Source: Hydractinia symbiolongicarpus | Lineage: Eukaryota; Cnidaria; Hydrozoa; Anthoathecata; Hydractiniidae | Direction of reading: 5' to 3' | Assembly: GCF_029227915.1 (NCBI RefSeq) | Contig: NC_079886.1 | Coordinates: forward strand, 13,573,001-13,637,000 | DNA length: 64,000 nt | Notes under the pieces: model-generated | The model's database searches: none | Seen by the model: only the letters and a program-made list of their open reading frames with translations | What the model was told of the DNA's origin: nothing | Shown: piece by piece, positions 1 through 11,796 of the stretch | How the letters are laid out: each line of letters begins with the position of its first letter | Numbering within the stretch: the stretch's first letter is position 1 | Made by a program: the position numbers and the translations under genes

Positions 1-1404
1 GTGAAGCATCTTTTTCATTTAAAATAACCAAAAGGTGTTGCATTACTTCATCTTGCTGACTTTCTGGAACTAATTTCAGATTCCTGCGCCAAGCCCGGGT
101 TATGTGCCACTTACACAGAAGGTGCTTAGTTTCTCCAAAAACAGCAGAAAATGCGTTCCATCCGGAATTATCATCGTCTGTCATCAAACAGTTAACTGTG
201 AAGTCGTCAGGACATCTGCTTTTTATTTCTTCTAAGAATGGCCGGAGAGTTAATTCGTCATTTCGATTGGATATCAACCAACCCACTGGATAACCTTTAT
301 TAAATTCATCCGGCACGATCACAGTTGTCAATGGGAACTCATACTTGTTCGTGCTGTGGGTGCCATCTATACAATGTACTTTGTTTGCACCCTTAATGAA
401 CATTTCCAGCTGTTCCCTTGTTTGAATTCCGATTGCAAAGAGATCCTTTTTGATATCGATATCATCGTACATTTTTGGCCCAATAACAACTGACTGTCCC
501 TGTGGCTTATACACAATAATACAGTTGTAATTTTCCATTTCTAATTTTTTCACCAACAAGTGAGTTGATGTGCTGTCATCAGGGTGTAGCCTTCTACCGT
601 ATTTCATGTGTCTTTTTATGTCAGTAACATTGCTCTTACTGACCAGATGTGCCCGCGTCATTTTTGAGTCGTTTTCCCTGGTATTACGGTTACCCATCCC
701 GTCACGTAAGTCCTTGTATACTTCGTTGACTGGTATACCAATAGACAGTTTTGCCTTTATTTCCTGGCGGATGGTTGATGGTATGGGTTGAAAAACAGTA
801 TTTTCTAAATTGACTGCGTGGCTATGAGATGTGATATACTCTACTCTAATTTCTTTATTAACTTTGTCCATGTGACAGGTCAATCTAGCTGGGCAAAAGC
901 GTCCTGTTTTAATCTGACCGCGTTTAAATTTTTTCTCTGTTTTTCGAGCTGGTTCACCTTTTTTTCTATGCGATCTTCCGTCCCCGTCATGCTGGCAAAC
1001 GTAATAAGCGTATTTCGTTAATTTAGAGTCACCATCCCCTCTTTGTTTTGAAAAATATATGTGTTTATCTAATTCTTCTTTTTCTTTCCATTCCATGAAC
1101 ATCTGTTCGTCCTCAAATACCAAGTTACGAACGTTTGTCTTCGTACCATGGAATGTGTTTAGGTGTGATATCATTCTACTTTTGTGGTAAAAAGTCTCTT
1201 CACAACCAGGGAATGTACATTTTGAACGCTTACCCTGATCAGTTAACGTAGTGTTATGTTTCTTCAACATATGCGCTTTTAACTTATTTTTGCGTGTACA
1301 GTTTGCGTCGCATTCATCACATTGAAAGGTGGTTACATTTTCTGTGATGACCTTTTCAGGGAATTCCGTATTAATTCCATCACTTTGCTTTTCGGCAGGT
1401 GAAT
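1..1404 (-). CDS. MULE-type transposase with C2H2 and FLYWCH-like fingers, main exon, runs off left edge
   Basis: Reading the minus strand from 1404 to base 1 gives one open frame of about 468 codons with no stop. It runs off the window, so the C-terminus is not visible. In order there are: a C2H2-like finger (FQCDEC...HMLKKH), a second finger (CTFPGC...HLNTFH), a FLYWCH/FAR1-like zinc region (YYVC...RFCPARLTCH...SHSHAVN), then a Mutator-like transposase core. The core shows a first acidic motif HCIDGTH, a second MTDDDNSGW, and the CxxH motif LCKWH that MULE transposases carry between the second Asp and the final Glu. The Glu would lie beyond the edge. The exon starts at a clean acceptor (ttttcag) and joins the upstream exons in phase 1. 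It is either an active MULE transposase or a domesticated descendant; the intact frame and introns allow both. Confidence 0.82.
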
Positions 1405-1488
1405 CTGAAAACATGAGTAAAAAGGTTAGAAAAAAAAGGAAAATATTTATCATTTAAAACATTTATCTTTATCGCATTTTTTACTTAC

Positions 1489-2167
1489 CCGATCTTTCAT
1501 CATGGGTAATTATAACTTCATCTTGAAGTGCTTGAAGCTTCTTTTCTCTTCTGCGCTTGTATCTTTTAGTTTGCTCTAAAATAATAAAAACGTGCCTTGC
1601 CTAAAAACTCAGAATTTTTTACTTATTTTCTCGCAAGGACGCTACTTTCTAGACGTATTACAAATACGAAAGGTAGTTGGGAAGTGCATACATAACTTAC
1701 TAGAAACTTCTTTTCAACATCTGAAAATATTTTATTTAGCTCTGTGTTGCATTCATCTTCCGAAGAACTGTCAACTAAAAAAAAGTGTATAATACTGTAT
1801 ATTGGAAACAGTTTGGCGATTACTTTTTAACATTGAGGATACTTTACTCATCTTACTCACTCACCGATTATTGAGTACTTTGCTTTGTTTATATTTTGCT
1901 TCAAGCAACCTTGTGAAAAATATTTTTAAAAGACTAAAACATTTTGTGACAGTGTCTATGAAGTAAAAAATTACATTTTAGAGACCTTACCTAATTCTTC
2001 CCTAGTTTCCCTTATAATGGCTTTGTATAAAAGCTTCTCTCCGATAACGTTCGAACTTGATTCTTCTACAAACAAGAAAACACTCATTGAAAAAAAGGTA
2101 AAACATTTGGCGAGACAACTTTCATAAAGAAAATACAGTTTTTCTCACCTGTTTTTTCTGTTTCCAT
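1489..2167 (-). CDS. 5' exons 1-3 of the zinc-finger MULE transposase gene
   Basis: Three small minus-strand exons precede the main exon. Exon 1 is 2149-2167, with ATG at 2165-2167 (METEKT) and donor GTGAGA. Exon 2 is 1991-2065, with acceptor tttgtag and donor GTAAGG. Exon 3 is 1489-1575, with acceptor attttag and donor GTAAGT. It codes for a basic, Lys/Arg-rich stretch (KRYKRRREKK). All four exons join in phase 1 without a stop, which is strong internal support for the model. The first 60 residues are acidic/basic linker with no known domain. The ATG was chosen because it opens the first frame-compatible exon and follows a TATA-like box by 76 bases. Confidence 0.72.
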
Positions 2168-2242
2168 AACTAATTCTTCCACAAACTATCTACAACAAAT
2201 AGTTTAGCCGAGAACAAGCACCCAGCACAAAGTAAATAAACG

Positions 2243-2251
2243 TTTTATATA
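2243..2251 (-). promoter_or_regulatory. TATA-like box for the MULE transposase gene
   Basis: The minus strand reads TATATAAAA here, 76 bases upstream of the proposed start codon at 2167. A GC-rich patch with a CACGTG E-box (about 2325-2341) lies further upstream. Position and composition fit a core promoter, but AT-rich DNA gives chance matches. Confidence 0.35.
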
Positions 2252-4431
2252 TAATTTTTAATATTTCAAAAAATGGACTAGCTTCAAATATGTACTAACT
2301 CAATTTCCTTGATGATATGATTTTCCCGCGCGCACGTGGGGTTTGTTTTAATGTTTAAGCCTATGACTTTGAACCCTTGATTCCATATTTGGTGTTCTAA
2401 TATTAAACTTACAACGGAGTGTAACGATATCTTCATCTGAGAGGTTATTTAAAAAATGGGGCAATGACTGCCTTTCCGTTAATTCTACAAAATAATTGAC
2501 CGCCATATTTGTTGTATTCTTGTTTACACAAACTCCCGTGCGGGGCAGATTTAACTTTTTGCAGGACAATAAATGTTCATAAATTAATTTTAGGGTATAA
2601 TTATCATAACTTATAAGCGATCACGACCAGCCTGTTCAAGCACTTTTTTGCCGCTATCAACTTCATCAACAAGGCAAAATTACCTGGGAACGAGGCTGTG
2701 ATTTTAGAATAAAATAATTTCGACAATTATTTTAAAAGCATTCATTTGAGGCTGAAAAAGTGTTAAAATAAGTACATCCATCCTACTCTAGAATTATAAT
2801 AATAAAAAATGTGTATCTCATAGTACAGAAACAAATTCTAATTTAGATAAATTAATCTGTCTAATTAAAATACCATGACATTCACAAGCTGGTTTAAACG
2901 TTAAGTGAAAACTGAGCTGTATTTGATATAAACCTGTGATGAAAACTAAGCCTAAATTATGATTTTGCTCGGAACTATTTTGTGATAAAACTCAATGATA
3001 ACAGTCGATGTACACATCTATAAATTACGTCCACATAGTAATATTCTGTAAACATAAACTTAACATCTTAACTTAGAAGTAAGATCATAGTAGCGTTGTA
3101 GTCTAAAATAGGTTGCTTTTAACGACTGTTTCAGTTCGTTGGATGGTTGTACTTCTATAAAAATACTGAGAAATTTATTGCGTTTTATGTTAACTAAAGA
3201 GCTTGAAGGAAAATATGAAGAAAGTTAACGAGAAAAGGTCGATAAAGTTAAGAAGGTACCTTTGTTTTTTTTCAGTTTATCACGTGTTCTGTTATCTCCA
3301 CTTCACATCTCCACTTCATTTTCTAATCTCTTTCGTTTTTCAAATTTTTGTAAAGTTTGAAGCACCAATAAACGTTTCAGTCCATAAATGATTTTTTGTA
3401 GTGCCAGTTGTAATCATTGCTTGAGTACTAAAGGATGCGCTGTGTAAAACTTGCAAAGGTTAGACATCATCACACCACTAAAGCCCACTTAAATATCTAG
3501 AACATTCAAAAGACTGGTTTCTTTATATGAAGCCAGGCGTAATTTTTCAGCGACCTTATTTTAAACATTTTAGGTAGATGATTTAAATTTTCTTCATTCA
3601 TAAGCAAGCGCTGAGTGTGGGTTGATAAAAGGGTAAAGTAGCTAATAATATAAGTTGTCAATAAGATAATGTTTTTTATTGAACTGTAACTATTACCATG
3701 ACAATAATGTACCCACTTATTTTTCTTATACGATAAATTTTATTAGAAAAAACAAGCCAGAAATTGCTGAAAGCTAAGTGCAAAATAAAAACAATGGTAA
3801 GGATGAAATTATACTGTTTTACTATTTCCTTACAATACAAAAACGAAATAAGAACAATTTCAGGATGATCATGTATGAAAAAAAACTTATACGCCACTTT
3901 TATACTCTAACTGAAAATAAATAATGATATAATCAAGTGAATTACATTGGAGATTTTCTCTTTGAGCTAGAAAAAAGATGATGAGATAATCCTTTTTTAG
4001 AAACCAGAAAACTGGCGAAAAACCCAAAAACTACAATCATGGACAAAATGTATTGAAACAGCACAGCTAATTTCGAATTTAGGCACCACAAGTGATCACA
4101 TTGGTTGTTTCTATGTCATTACAGTCGCTCATTTTGAGAATTCACTTGCACATACTTACCTAGGTTATTTAAAACATGCCAATTGTTACTGACTTCAGCA
4201 CAACCCTTTTTCCCAAATATCGTAAAACTTGTGGGCTGCGACGTGGATTATTTTGTTGTGAGGGCTAAAAAGAATGCTAGCTTCTAGCGAATTTCGAACG
4301 CCCACTACCTGGTCTACGAGTGCGCAAGAGAAGAGATTTGCAGCCTGTCTGTACAGGGAACGATCTCGCTCAATTAGATTATCATGTTGTAAGAAACTCT
4401 CAAGACTCTAACGAAATTGCCACATGAGCTT
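2252..4431. other. Intergenic AT-rich stretch
   Basis: No gene could be supported. A 73-codon minus ORF (2348-2569) lies directly upstream of the MULE gene but matches nothing I recognise. The motif CCTGGGAACGAGG at 2683-2695 recurs at 51831-51843 and, with one change, near 15587; it is probably the end of a dispersed repeat. Confidence 0.5.
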
Positions 4432-5340
4432 CTCTTTTAATATGTTTCCGTCGACTTGCATGTAGCAGCAGTTATCAATTAAGTAGAAGTTAATTTAATG
4501 ATATCAAAGATTTTAATAATAAATACTTTTAAGTCTGGAAAATCTCCTTTAATAATACGAAGAGTGTGTCTTTCTGTGACAGGCAAAGTGGATGTGTTCT
4601 TTTCCTTTAATGTCGCCGAAAAATGTATTTCTAATTTGTTAATCCTTCTGACGTTACAGCGCGACGTCAATGCATTTAGACTGACGTCAATGCGTTTAAT
4701 TAAGATTAGTGAAGCATTGCAGTTATAGCTTTGAGGCCAAATAAGTTGGAAACAAAGGTGGTGACGTCTGTCATTTTTCACTGCATTGGTTACTAGGGAA
4801 AACCTGGGGCCAATTTCGTTTCGAAATGGACGGGTTGATGACGTCATAAAAAACCTTTAATCCACAATATCTCTTTACCGGTTCTCAAAAATACATAATC
4901 CCATACAATATTTTGATCAGTGTTTTAAGATCTATACGATGAAGACAACAGGTATACGAATTTCTAAAGACGTCAGCAAAATTTTTACACCTTTGTATCT
5001 CCTTAACCGTTAGTCAAAAGTGCATGATCCTATACATTTTCTTTATCAGGGTTTCGAGCTCCAGACAAAGAGGCAACGTGTGAACAAATTACCGAAAAAC
5101 AATTTTGTGTATTGACGAGGCTTGCTGACGTCAGCAAAAATTTTAAACGTATATATCTGCCTATCTTATCCTTAACCGTACATGTTCATATACATCATTT
5201 TGGTTAGAGTTTCACAGAGTTTCCAATTATTTGTTACGCCGGTTAACAAAATTCTGAAAAAATCATTTATATATATGACCTTGATAGTGTCATTTTTTCT
5301 CTGCCTGAGTGGATTTTTCCACGGGCGAGTTTACAGTAAT
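4432..5340 (+). mobile_element. Helitron-like non-autonomous element, family B, diverged copy
   Basis: Starts with TCTCTTTTAATATG like the other 5' ends in this window. It contains internal units with GCTGACGTCAGCAA and phrases near-identical (reverse-complemented) to the minus-strand copy at 37316-38183, such as 'gaccatgtgcttttgac'-type segments. Near 5305-5325 it has a GTGGATTTTTCCAC hairpin, which marks the 3' end in family B. The terminal CTAG is not preserved, so the right boundary is approximate. Confidence 0.42.
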
Positions 5341-5969
5341 AAACTAACAAAGACGTATTTTTTTATAAATAGCCAATAATTTCCTTTTTTCATCTTAAAC
5401 CGTAATATTATAAGGACAAGTAAAATATAATTAAAAAGAAACTTCGATCTCTTTAAGAACAGGAAATACGAAGATTTTGTAATAAAAAGCTCGTCTTTGT
5501 TTGGAAAAACAACTGTCTCGATGGGTTGAAAGTTTTTTTAAATTTCAGTTTGTTTACTTTCTAAACAAGGAAAGGAAAGTGAGATCAGAAGTGGAAAGAC
5601 ATACTTTTATCACGAATAATAAAATTCAATTATCGATGAAAAAGAAGCGTTGGTCTGTGATGGCGAATCGGCCAAAGTAAGAGGAATAACTTATTTATTT
5701 ATGATTTTCTTATTGTAAACAAAAATCCCAGCTGACGTCGTCGCCGTTGATAATTTTGTTCAGTGTTTACACAACCTTATTATTTAAACATGCCATGTTT
5801 CTTTTTAGAAGTAGTCGTGGCTTAATATTAACTTTATTTTATCTTCCACTCCGTTGTTCTATTTGAATATGCAAATACAATTATACCATTACACTACGTG
5901 TGGTATAACGTGTACATTTCTTCTTATTATTATTGTCCAAATTTCTGTGATTCTTAAGAATTCTTTATT
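5341..5969. other. Intergenic, no feature seen
   Basis: AT-rich sequence with short chance ORFs only. No splice-supported exon or terminal repeat was found. Confidence 0.4.
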
Positions 5970-6181
5970 CCAGCCAACACTAGGATGTCTCCACGACATC
6001 AGAAAGACGTCTTTTCATGACCGTCATTACACTGTTATGTAGTGGTCATAATTTTAACAAACGACGACGTCATTTACTGACATCTTAAGGACGTCTTCAA
6101 AAGACGATATACGGACGTCTTCAAAATACGTCACGTGTGATGTCCTATAATCATTTCCAAGACGTCCTCACGACTTTAAGT
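5970..6181. repeat. GACGTC-rich dispersed element (copy 1)
   Basis: Opens with CCAGCCAACAC and contains a dense run of GACGTC or AAGACGTCTT motifs (near 6008, 6068, 6092, 6115, 6160). Three more such islands occur at 10.2, 11.8 and 12.3-12.6 kb. The spacing is irregular, so it is not a simple satellite. It looks like a short non-autonomous element with an internally repeated palindromic hexamer. Confidence 0.5.
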
Positions 6182-6936
6182 TGAGTGTAAAAACTGGTAA
6201 TTGCTGCGAGGTCGCCGGATGGGATACAGCCTGTAGTGGGATGCAGGGAGTTAGAACTGGCGTTTATATTTGGGAATACTTTACTATGTTACAGCACAGT
6301 AGTCTGCAGGATTAGAACAAATATCTTACGATGAGAACCTTTTTTGGTCCAAAATTTATTTTTAACAAATGCAGATATACAACTTGCTTATAAGGGTACT
6401 CGAAAAAAACTGATGTTTTTTTCGATTTTGTTCTTGTTTAGTTACATTAGTTAGATGAATAAAAAAATCTAAAAATCATATTTAATAAATCATTAATTTT
6501 AAGGTTTTTGTTTTTTCGTACGCGTTCAAGGGCATGTTTTATAGGCCATGGGATTGATTCTCAAATGATTTTCAAAAACATATTTACATGAAGATGTGGA
6601 CAAAGAATCTCAATGAATGGAATGATGGACCTCGACATAATCCTTAAATAAACCTAAATAAAAATCTGTTCATAAAACAGGTTCTCTTAGTCACTCATAA
6701 TAAATTTGTCAAATAGTTTCAGCTAAGTCTCGTTAAATAATGCGTTAACATGAAATAGCGATACAAAAACAAACATTATCGAAACCTTCCGTTAGTTTTT
6801 ACTTTCGCTTCATATGTGCTGAAAGTTGATATAGCAAACAAAAAAAAAAAAATTTTGAAATGGTTTTCTATATTTTTATAACTGACCAACAATCCGTTAC
6901 TCTTTGGATATGTGTTTCTGTATTTGCTATGCTATT
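6182..6936. other. Intergenic, no feature seen
   Basis: AT-rich, with a poly-A run near 6840. No coding signal was found. Confidence 0.4.
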
Positions 6937-7522
6937 TAGTACAGTCGCTAAGGTCAACATTATGATAGAATTGTTCATTTTGTGAATAAAGTGTCAAACA
7001 TGGACCTTCTTTGGTATACAGAGAATCAATTTAGATGTGGTGCACAAAATTCTGACTCCTTGATGACGCCATAGTGACGCCATTTGGTCCCAAAATGACC
7101 CATATTTTATTTTTGTCAAATCATATTAATTTTGATATCATTCGAAAGAGAATAAAATTTTAAGCATTTTTCATTATTAAGTCATGTGCTCAAAATAAAG
7201 TCATCTTGAGATATTGACCACAATATTTATAACATGATCAAAACATTTGTCTGTTTTTTCAAACAAAACGTTACATTTCGTTCGATGTTAACAAAAAAGA
7301 CATTCAAAAGTTGTCTATTTCTTGTGTTTTGTTGTGTTGTGAAAATGGTGCTTTATTATATTTTATATTTTACTTTGCAGTTTAATGATAATATTTTTAA
7401 ATAAAATTTATGGATTGTAGTAAATGCATTTTGTGTCAACAAGATCAAAAAGATTCGTCTCTCGTCGATCCATTAAATAATAAAAACAAAGTTGATGGAA
7501 AACATCTACGCTTTTCGAGACA

Positions 7523-7744
7523 ATGGTATTTTCTTTCCAAAGAACTTACTTGAATCATTTGACACGCTTGACTCTGGTGAAGGAATATAAACAAAGATTA
7601 AGGAACATAAAGGAAAATGGCATAAAACCTGTGCATTGGGAATGGCAAACTCAAAGTAAGAATAATCAATATTACAATCAATACGGGTATAGCGATGTTG
7701 TGTCATTTTTTGTTGAAGCTACTGCAGTAAGTTTTCCCCTTTGA
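7523..7744 (+). pseudogene. N-terminal remnant of the transposon-encoded protein
   Basis: A 73-codon open stretch rich in Lys, Asn and Tyr (KEYKQRLRNIKENG, HWEWQTQSKNNQYY). It lies inside the inverted-repeat element and upstream of the nested retrotransposon, in the same orientation as the CXC piece. I do not recognise the family. It is grouped with 8590-8834 by position only. Confidence 0.3.
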
Positions 7745-7805
7745 AGAACTTTAAACTTTTCCAGGTTAAAAAGAGCAGTTCAGCGGTCATTGAGACAAGA
7801 AGATA

Positions 7806-8540
7806 TCTGAAACAAAATTAGATAGTACTTTTCCAAATAGTCAATTTATTATTGATGATTATGAAGTAAGATCTAGAAAAGATCGGGATAAAAATGGGGG
7901 TGGGCTAATTGAATATGTTAAAAAGGGAGTGGTTTGTAAGCAAATAAACATAGCTAACCTTACAAGTAATGAAATTATATGTTCTGAGCTAAACATCAGA
8001 AACAAAAAATGGACTATTATCACCCCTTATCGTCCACCACGTCATTCTAATCTTCAAAGTTTCTTTGAAGATTTGGAGAAAATTCTAACCAAAACACTCT
8101 CATTTTGTGATAACATCATTGTGATGGGGGACATAAACATTGATACTCATAATAAAAATGAAATAATAAATCATCATTACATAACTTCTCTTTGCAATAC
8201 TTTTGACCTAAAAAACTTAGTCAAAGACAAAACATGTTTTGCAAGTGAACAAGGGACATCAATTGATGTTATTTTAACAAATAAACAAAGGTCTTTTCAA
8301 AACACTATGGTTACTGAGACTGGACTCAGTGACCATCATCTGATGATTACAACTTTCCTAAGATCTCATCTAGTAAGATTGAACCCAAAACAAATTGTTT
8401 ATAGAAGTTACAGAAAGTTTGATGAGAGAAAGTTTCTTTCTGATGTTAAGAATACACGTTTTGATTTTAATGAAAATGACCCTGCTTCAAATTACGACAA
8501 CTTGACAAAAACGTTTAGAAACATTTACAATGAACGATAG
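7806..8540 (+). pseudogene. Non-LTR retrotransposon fragment: APE-type endonuclease domain
   Basis: An open frame from about 7806 carries the order of motifs expected in the apurinic-like endonuclease of non-LTR elements: SETKLD, GGGLIEYV, YRPPR, GDINID, then SIDVILTN and SDHH near the end. The region from SIDV onward closely matches the 5' end of the element nested in the Polinton polymerase (23155-23695, minus strand), so both copies belong to one family. The fragment ends in a stop at 8540 with no reverse transcriptase following. It is a dead partial copy nested in an older DNA transposon. It probably belongs to the CR1/Jockey-like group, but the clade is not certain. Confidence 0.7.
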
Positions 8541-8589
8541 CAAATCCAGAACTAACGAGTCCACCTCGAAAAGTAACTCGTAAGTCCTT

Positions 8590-8834
8590 CAGTGGCTGCG
8601 ATACCACATCTTCTATGTCTGGGAAAGGAAAGAAAGCTTTTTTTGACACATGGAATGTATTGAATAAAGAAGTTCACCAGTCAATGGAAATCACTACCAG
8701 AGGCATCAACGGTGTGTCGTGAGTTAATCAAATGTGGCTGCAAACAAGGCTGTACAGGCAGATGTAAACGTTACAAGGCGAATCTGGCATGTACAGAACT
8801 TTGTCAGTGCTCAGCACAGTGTACAAACAACTGA
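8590..8834 (+). pseudogene. CXC (tesmin/TSO1-like) domain C-terminal remnant
   Basis: The segment starts with GCDTTSSMSGKGKK, a motif I associate with a family of repeat-encoded animal proteins. After a stop and frame change at about 8720 it continues with a cysteine-rich domain (CGCKQGCTGRCKRYKANL, then CTELCQC..QC) ending in a stop at 8832-8834. The Cys spacing is that of CXC/CRC domains, which bind DNA through zinc in tesmin-type proteins. Because it lies inside the inverted-repeat element, it is most likely part of that element's own protein. The frame break shows it is no longer functional. Confidence 0.5.
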
Positions 8835-9456
8835 TATTATTCATATTTTTGTCTTTAGATATCTTTTCTATAGTTGCTTTATTTGTAAAACAATTTTTTG
8901 AAAATAACTGTTGCTTAACTACATGTAAACTCAAAGGTACACGTAAAAATTAGACAAAAACTACATGTCAGGGGGTAACATTTTCCAATATCAAAATATA
9001 ATACAACCAATTAGCAAAGGTTTTTCCCTTTTAATTGTTTTTATAACAGTCTATTAAAAGTATCAATGATTTAAAAGAGTTTAAAATGTTTTTAATGTGT
9101 TTGTGTTTGAATAATTAGAATAAATTTTTTTCAAAAAATTACCCCCTGACATTGTATAACATTTTGGTCAATATTTCAAGATGACTTTATTTTGAGCACA
9201 TGACTTAATAATGAAAAATGCTTAATATTTTTTTCTCTTTTGAATGAAATCTAAATTGACATGATATGACCAAATAAAATAATACTAAATGACGTCACTA
9301 TGACGTCATGATAGAGTCCGAATCTTGGGTACCACTTTTAAATTGATTCTCTTCATACCAAAGAAGGTGCATGCAAAGTTTGACACTTTATTCACTTTAT
9401 TCAATGAACAATTTTATACCCTAACTACTCTACTAATAGGATTTAGAATGTGGACT

Positions 9457-10174
9457 ATTTTTAGCTTTTTTATAAAATTTCTAACAACATATCCAACCAG
9501 ATACTGCAATCCCCTGATTTCGCCATTTTTTTATTTCTTTTGGTCTTGTTGCTACAGTGTCAGGTATTCGTTTAAAGTAAGCACTGTGAGCCAGCTGTGT
9601 TGCTAAAAGGGTACTGTTAGGTTTTTCTAAATCAGGAAAGTAAACATCTGCATTAATAACTATTTTATTGTAAAAAGTAAAATAAAATTTCTCTGCAGTG
9701 CCTGTATCACTCAAATAGTCATAAATTTTCCATACATATGTATGAACTGCTTGTGTTAATACAAAGGTATAAGACTTCCTCGTAGAACTGCATTGTAACA
9801 ATTATCCTCAGACAACGAGTTTTGAGAATCTAGAACTAAATCACTCAGTGCTGTGCTATTGATTTCATTTGTAATTTATTTAACGATTTCTTTTATTTGT
9901 GAATGCTTGCAGATTCGGTGACGTGGCAGGCCTGCCTTTATTCTCTAAGTTTCCGTAAATAAAATACCATATATAGTTTTTGAACGAAATCAATTTTCTA
10001 AAAATTTCGACGTGAAAAAATTTTCGGTCGGGGTTTGTTTATGGGGGTTGACTTATGAAAGTTCTTAACGAATTTTGACAACGATTTTAAATTTGTTCGA
10101 ATTAGACAAAGATTCTAATTACGAAGTGTCGAATTAGAGAAAGTCCTCCAGAGAAAGAGAACATTCCATTTTCC
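9457..10174. other. Intergenic stretch with one unexplained minus ORF
   Basis: A 106-codon minus ORF (9481-9801) has mixed composition (VYFPDLEKPNSTLLATQLAH) and no family I can name. No splice-compatible neighbours were found. It may be a remnant of a repeat protein. Confidence 0.3.
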
Positions 10175-10510
10175 CAGCCGGCACAAGACGTCTATAAGAC
10201 GTTTAAGTTAAGTCTGTTGTGTTTGAGGTTATCGAGACGTGAAGTTCAGTTGAAAATATATAGAGTAGCATTCGCACGTGTTTTTACTGCTTCTAAATAC
10301 AACAAAGTTGCTGTTAGCCGTTTTTTGAACCTCTTTTAGACGTCTAGTTATTTCGCGTTTCGTTACGACGTCTATAAGGCGTCTTTTCTTGGCGTTATAA
10401 CAGACAGAATTAAAAAAGGTGTGAAAAGACGTTTTTTAGACGTCTAAAAGAGGTATAGCAAAAGATGTCTTTTGTAAGACGTCTTTTAGATCAATTTCGA
10501 ACGAGAATTT
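10175..10510. repeat. GACGTC-rich dispersed element (copy 2)
   Basis: Opens with CCCAGCCGGCACAAGACGTC and then shows repeated AGACGTC/GACGTCT motifs. Its start is the reverse complement of the end of copy 4 (GACGTCTTTGTGCCGG at about 12541-12555), so the family has short terminal inverted repeats of the type CCGGCACA. Confidence 0.5.
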
Positions 10511-10882
10511 TTTGTTCGATGTGCTGTGCTTTAAAAATGGACGGGAGTTTAACCTAGAGATATCTGTTTTTTGTTAATTTGATTTTAAAATAAAATGATA
10601 CAAAAATCACTGCACTGAATATAAACATTATATTCTTTAGTTTAAATTTATTTTTGTAAGATATAAGTTCAAAGCTTATACTTTATTAGCTTTATTTTTT
10701 GACCCCCTAATACACATTTTCAATGTTTTTGTGATTCAAGCGACGACAACAAGGGTTTGAAAGAATCGACTGTACATTTTCGGTAGGTTTGTATACAATT
10801 GTTATCGTGATATTTTTGGAGATTTTAAATAAATCCATTCAGATTCGGACAGTTTTATTTTTCGTTTTTAGTTTCTTGATTG

Positions 10883-11507
10883 CTCGGGCTACTTAAGGCC
10901 AGTCCATTTTTATTCGAAGGTCATATTCAATATCTCCAGTTATAAAGAATCTGGCATAATTTATTGGCCACATATCATTATATGAATAGTAAAACGCAGA
11001 ATTCAATTTTTCCGAGACATTTTGATGACGTCATATGCCAAAAACGCGCTTTTCAGCGTCATTGAACAACTACAATTTTTGCGACAAAGGGTGTGAAAGC
11101 GCGTTTTAAGTGGTTTATTTACAGGATAACTCTGTCGTGAGTTTATATACATCGCCAAAATGTCGAAAACGCGCAGTCTAGTAAATCTAAAGCTATTTTT
11201 TGAAATTGACAACGTCATATCTTCGCGGGAGGTAAATATTTCAATTTGATACAGAGTATTCGAAAGACACTTCATGCCAAGACTTGCTTTAAGACCCCTT
11301 AATGGTGCGGAAAACCGCTTGAAAAAAACTGCGGGTAAAGCGCGTTTATGGCATATGACGTCATCAAAATTTTTCACAAAAGTTGAATTCTGCGTTTTAC
11401 TATTCATATAATGATATGGTGGCTAATAAATTATGCCACAATCTTTATAACTTGAGTTATTGAAAATGACCCTGAAATAAAAAAGGACTGACCTTAAGTA
11501 GCCCGAG
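10883..11507. mobile_element. 625-bp foldback/MITE with long terminal inverted repeats
   Basis: Begins CTCGGGCTACTTAAGG and ends with its complement CCTTAAGTAGCCCGAG. The inversion continues inward for well over 150 bases on each side (for example TATGACGTCATCAAAAT near 11350 against its partner near 11020). The element can fold almost end to end. It carries no gene; the 134-codon minus ORF across it is a by-product. No obvious target duplication was seen. Confidence 0.72.
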
Positions 11508-11796
11508 TGGGATTTTATGTGTGCATAATATTCTATGCTCGTTGAAGATTAGAAGAATTGTTTATTGTTTTACAGATACAGAATGAAATATGGAGAATTA
11601 CTGAAACGCAAACTAAACGAAGAATATGTATTTAAGAAGTTAATGTAATGTCAATGTAATGGGCAAGAATAAAATGAATGTAAATCGTAAATACAGATTA
11701 AAGTAAAAGTTTAAGTAAAGTTTATACCTTGGTTATTTATTGCGATCATTCTTTGACTCCACTCTTCACTTCGCTTATTTTATTTCTTACACAATC

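Larger units (their letters stand above)
6937..9456. mobile_element. 2.5-kb DNA transposon-like element with about 250-bp terminal inverted repeats
   Basis: The left arm (about 6937-7225) and right arm (about 9150-9456) are inverted repeats of each other. Shared phrases include GTTTGACACTTTATTCAC and AAGTCATGTGCTCAAAATAA with its complement. The interior holds remnants of a repeat-encoded protein: an N-terminal piece (7523-7744) and a C-terminal piece with a CXC domain (8590-8834). A non-LTR endonuclease fragment sits between them. A smaller palindrome (ATGTCAGGGGGTAA at about 8965-8978, and its complement near 9141-9155) lies inside the right half. No clear target duplication was found. Confidence 0.6.

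Noticed and set aside
4479-4847. 122-codon minus ORF
   Set aside because: It falls in a Helitron-like repeat whose other copies do not keep the frame open.
11003-11407. 134-codon minus ORF
   Set aside because: It lies inside the long palindrome of the 625-bp foldback element and has no family resemblance.
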